Of a stretch of 6,861 bases of DNA, positions 5,455 through 6,861 are shown piece by piece. How positions within the stretch are numbered: the stretch's first letter is position 1; each line of letters begins with the position of its first letter. Below the pieces are notes generated by a model. That model worked only from the letters and a program-made list of their open reading frames with translations. It did no database searches and was not told the DNA's origin. The DNA is from CAYUNA01 sp047629355. GTDB taxonomy: Bacteria; Bacteroidota; Bacteroidia; Chitinophagales; Saprospiraceae. Where the stretch lies: positions 1 through 6,861 of the forward strand of contig JBLHWU010000295.1 in NCBI GenBank assembly GCA_047629355.1. The letters run 5' to 3'. Both the position numbers and the translations under genes were made by a program.

Positions 5455-6555
5455 TTAGTCAGCTAACAAAAAAGATAATTTAACACAGGTCCCCTTTTCA
5501 TTATTGGGCGAATAACTAATTTCCCCATTGTAAAACTCAATAAGTTTAATTGCAGTAATTAATCCTAAGCCCAGGCCTTGTTGTTCCATTTTATCCCGAT
5601 TGAATTGAGTAAATGCTTCAATGTTATTTTTTGTTATCCCATTTATACCAATTCCTATATCGCATACAGAAATATGAACAAAATTTTCATCTGTTAAAAC
5701 TTCAATATGCACAGTATCTCCTTTCTTTGAAAACTTAAATGCATTATCTACAATGTTGGAAATTATAATTTCAAAATGACCTAATGAAATTTTAGCATCA
5801 AAAATATTTGGGTTTATTTTTAGGTCTGAAAGCCGATTGTATTTTGTAGCAACTTGTTCACACTGGTTAAATAACATTAGGGCTCCAAACTCAATTATTT
5901 CGCTCTGCAGAAGATCCTTTTTTGATTCATCATTTAATAGTAATTCTACTTCAGTGTGATATATAAATTTTTTAATTGTGTCATGAAGCCGATTCCCTGA
6001 TTCGAAAATTGCTTCAGAAAATTGCAGGATTTCTTCAGGACTTATTTCAGTCGCATATTCTTTTAGTAGGGATGAGAACCCAATAATCCCATTTAAGGGA
6101 GTTAAAAGTTCGTGCGGAATGGCTTGTGATATATTATTTTGTAAAGTTTCTCTTTTTTCTTTTTCTGAATACTTTCTATTTGCTGCTTTTTTCAGCCTAC
6201 TTTTAATGGAGTCAATTAATAAATCAATGTTAAATGGTTTGGTAATGTAGTCGTCAGCACCTAATATCATCCCTTGTCTTATATCATCCATTGTTGCTTT
6301 AGCCGAAAGAAATAGAAATGGGGTGTCTTTTAGAACAACATCATGTTGAATTTCATTAAACACTTGATAACCATCTTTAATAGGCATCATAATATCGCAT
6401 AAAATTAAGTCAGGACTGTATTCTTTCGCACGATCAATACCTTCCTGTCCATTTTCAGCAGTTATTACATCCATTCCTTCAAAACCTAAGATATCCTTAA
6501 GTTCTTCTCTGATAGATTGAGTGTCCTCGATGACTAAAATTTTTAAATTTTTCAT
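5455..6555 (-). CDS. Receiver-histidine kinase protein (REC-HisKA-HATPase)
   Basis: A complete 366-aa soluble signalling protein with no membrane segment. Residues 1-120 form a receiver domain: acidic pair Glu10-Asp11, phospho-acceptor Asp54 in LILCDIMMP, Ser84 in LFLSAKA and Lys106 in TKPF. Residues about 130-205 are the HisKA dimerisation helix, with His148 in IPHELLTPLNGI; the usual HELRTP has Leu in place of Arg. Residues about 245-366 are the ATPase: N box with Asn267/Asn271 (NIVDNAFKF), G1 DIGIGI at 299-304, an F-box-like FTQF and G2 QGLGLGL at 326-332. The receiver comes first, opposite to classical hybrid kinases, so phosphorylation of Asp54 by a partner probably controls the kinase part. 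The partner is likely the kinase encoded 40 nt upstream on the same strand. ATG 6553-6555 has A-rich upstream sequence and no Shine-Dalgarno. The output regulator is not in the window. Confidence 0.93.
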   Translation of the reverse strand: MKNLKILVIEDTQSIREELKDILGFEGMDVITAENGQEGIDRAKEYSPDLILCDIMMPIKDGYQVFNEIQHDVVLKDTPFLFLSAKATMDDIRQGMILGADDYITKPFNIDLLIDSIKSRLKKAANRKYSEKEKRETLQNNISQAIPHELLTPLNGIIGFSSLLKEYATEISPEEILQFSEAIFESGNRLHDTIKKFIYHTEVELLLNDESKKDLLQSEIIEFGALMLFNQCEQVATKYNRLSDLKINPNIFDAKISLGHFEIIISNIVDNAFKFSKKGDTVHIEVLTDENFVHISVCDIGIGINGITKNNIEAFTQFNRDKMEQQGLGLGLITAIKLIEFYNGEISYSPNNEKGTCVKLSFLLAD

Positions 6556-6595
6556 TCTTTTGATTTTTAAATACAGTTAAAAATTCTTTTTGCAA

Positions 6596-6861
6596 TTAAA
6601 TCGTTCCTTCATGTGGAATAGAAACGATAAATGTTGATCCATTATTTAGTTTGCTTTCTACTTTTATTTTGCCCTTATGTAAATCAATTGCTGTTTGTAA
6701 AACAGATAACCCAAGTCCTGTTCCTTGAATATTACCAACATTTTTGCCCCGATGGAAAGGTTCAAAAAGTGATTTTTGATCTTTTTCAGAAATCCCAATA
6801 CCCTGATCTGTGACCGAAAGAATAACTTCGTTTTCTTCTTGTCGGATTTCAATTATAATGC
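6596..6861 (-). CDS. Sensor histidine kinase, C-terminal ATPase end (5' part outside window)
   Basis: The minus-strand frame is open from the window edge to TAA at 6598-6596 and shows the last 87 residues. It has no start codon in view because it is cut. The visible part is the second half of a HATPase_c domain: G1 box TDQGIGIS, F box LFEPFHRG, G2 box GTGLGLS, then the closing strands (KIKVESKLNNGSTFIVSIP). These bind ATP for autophosphorylation of a histidine that lies outside the window, so the sensor domain and the H and N boxes cannot be judged. Only 40 nt separate its stop from the start of the receiver-kinase gene, with no terminator and no clear promoter between, so the two are probably co-transcribed and may act in one phosphorelay. 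Confidence 0.92.
   Translation of the reverse strand, partial: IIIEIRQEENEVILSVTDQGIGISEKDQKSLFEPFHRGKNVGNIQGTGLGLSVLQTAIDLHKGKIKVESKLNNGSTFIVSIPHEGTI

Noticed and set aside
5436..5456. Hairpin TATTGA-AG-TCAATA followed by CGTTTTT as a plus-strand terminator
   Set aside because: The stem is short and AT-only, the effective loop is tiny, and no plus-strand gene ends there; it lies at the stop of a minus-strand gene in the wrong orientation.

Overview
The window looks like chromosome from a member of the Bacteroidota (Cytophaga/Flavobacterium-like). The evidence is AT-rich spacers, A-rich start regions without a Shine-Dalgarno sequence in front of the main genes, several TAnnTTTG-type -7 motifs, and protein sequences that read like Bacteroidota fatty-acid-oxidation and two-component proteins. 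This assignment is an inference from sequence character, not from a search.

Positions 1-4417, plus strand: a fatty-acid beta-oxidation cluster. It holds the C-terminal part of an enoyl-CoA isomerase/hydratase-superfamily protein (2-466), a complete thiolase (660-1865), and a complete two-domain enoyl-CoA hydratase/3-hydroxyacyl-CoA dehydrogenase of FadJ/FadB type (2110-4263). A small 57-codon ORF (4244-4417) overlaps the end of the last gene, and a good intrinsic terminator (4446-4485) closes the cluster. Together the enzymes would isomerise unsaturated enoyl-CoA, hydrate it, oxidise the hydroxyacyl-CoA and cleave the ketoacyl-CoA. Both large spacers in the cluster (467-659 and 1866-2109) hold long inverted repeats of unrelated sequence. 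They look like small non-coding palindromic elements inserted between the genes.

Positions 4486-5454: about 1 kb with no confident gene. It holds a REP-like hairpin (4553-4583), two promoter-like -7 motifs, a pair of similar sites spaced 21 bp apart (4812 and 4833), a GC-rich patch (4922-4968), and one minus-strand ORF (4970-5365). That ORF has no ATG at its 5' end, and its first codons run through a hairpin-rich sequence. The region looks like a scar of repeated insertion and gene loss.

Positions 5455-6861, minus strand: two-component signalling genes, clearly more AT-rich than the fad cluster. The C-terminal ATPase end of a sensor histidine kinase (6596-6861, cut by the window edge) is followed after a short gap by a complete 366-aa protein with a receiver domain in front of a histidine kinase core (5455-6555). 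The two are probably one transcript and one phosphorelay.

I see no CRISPR array, tRNA, rRNA, complete transposase gene or clearly new defence or biosynthetic system. The most notable items are the two inverted-repeat elements in the fad cluster, the small overlapping ORF behind fadJ, and the decayed or cassette-like segment between 4.5 and 5.4 kb.
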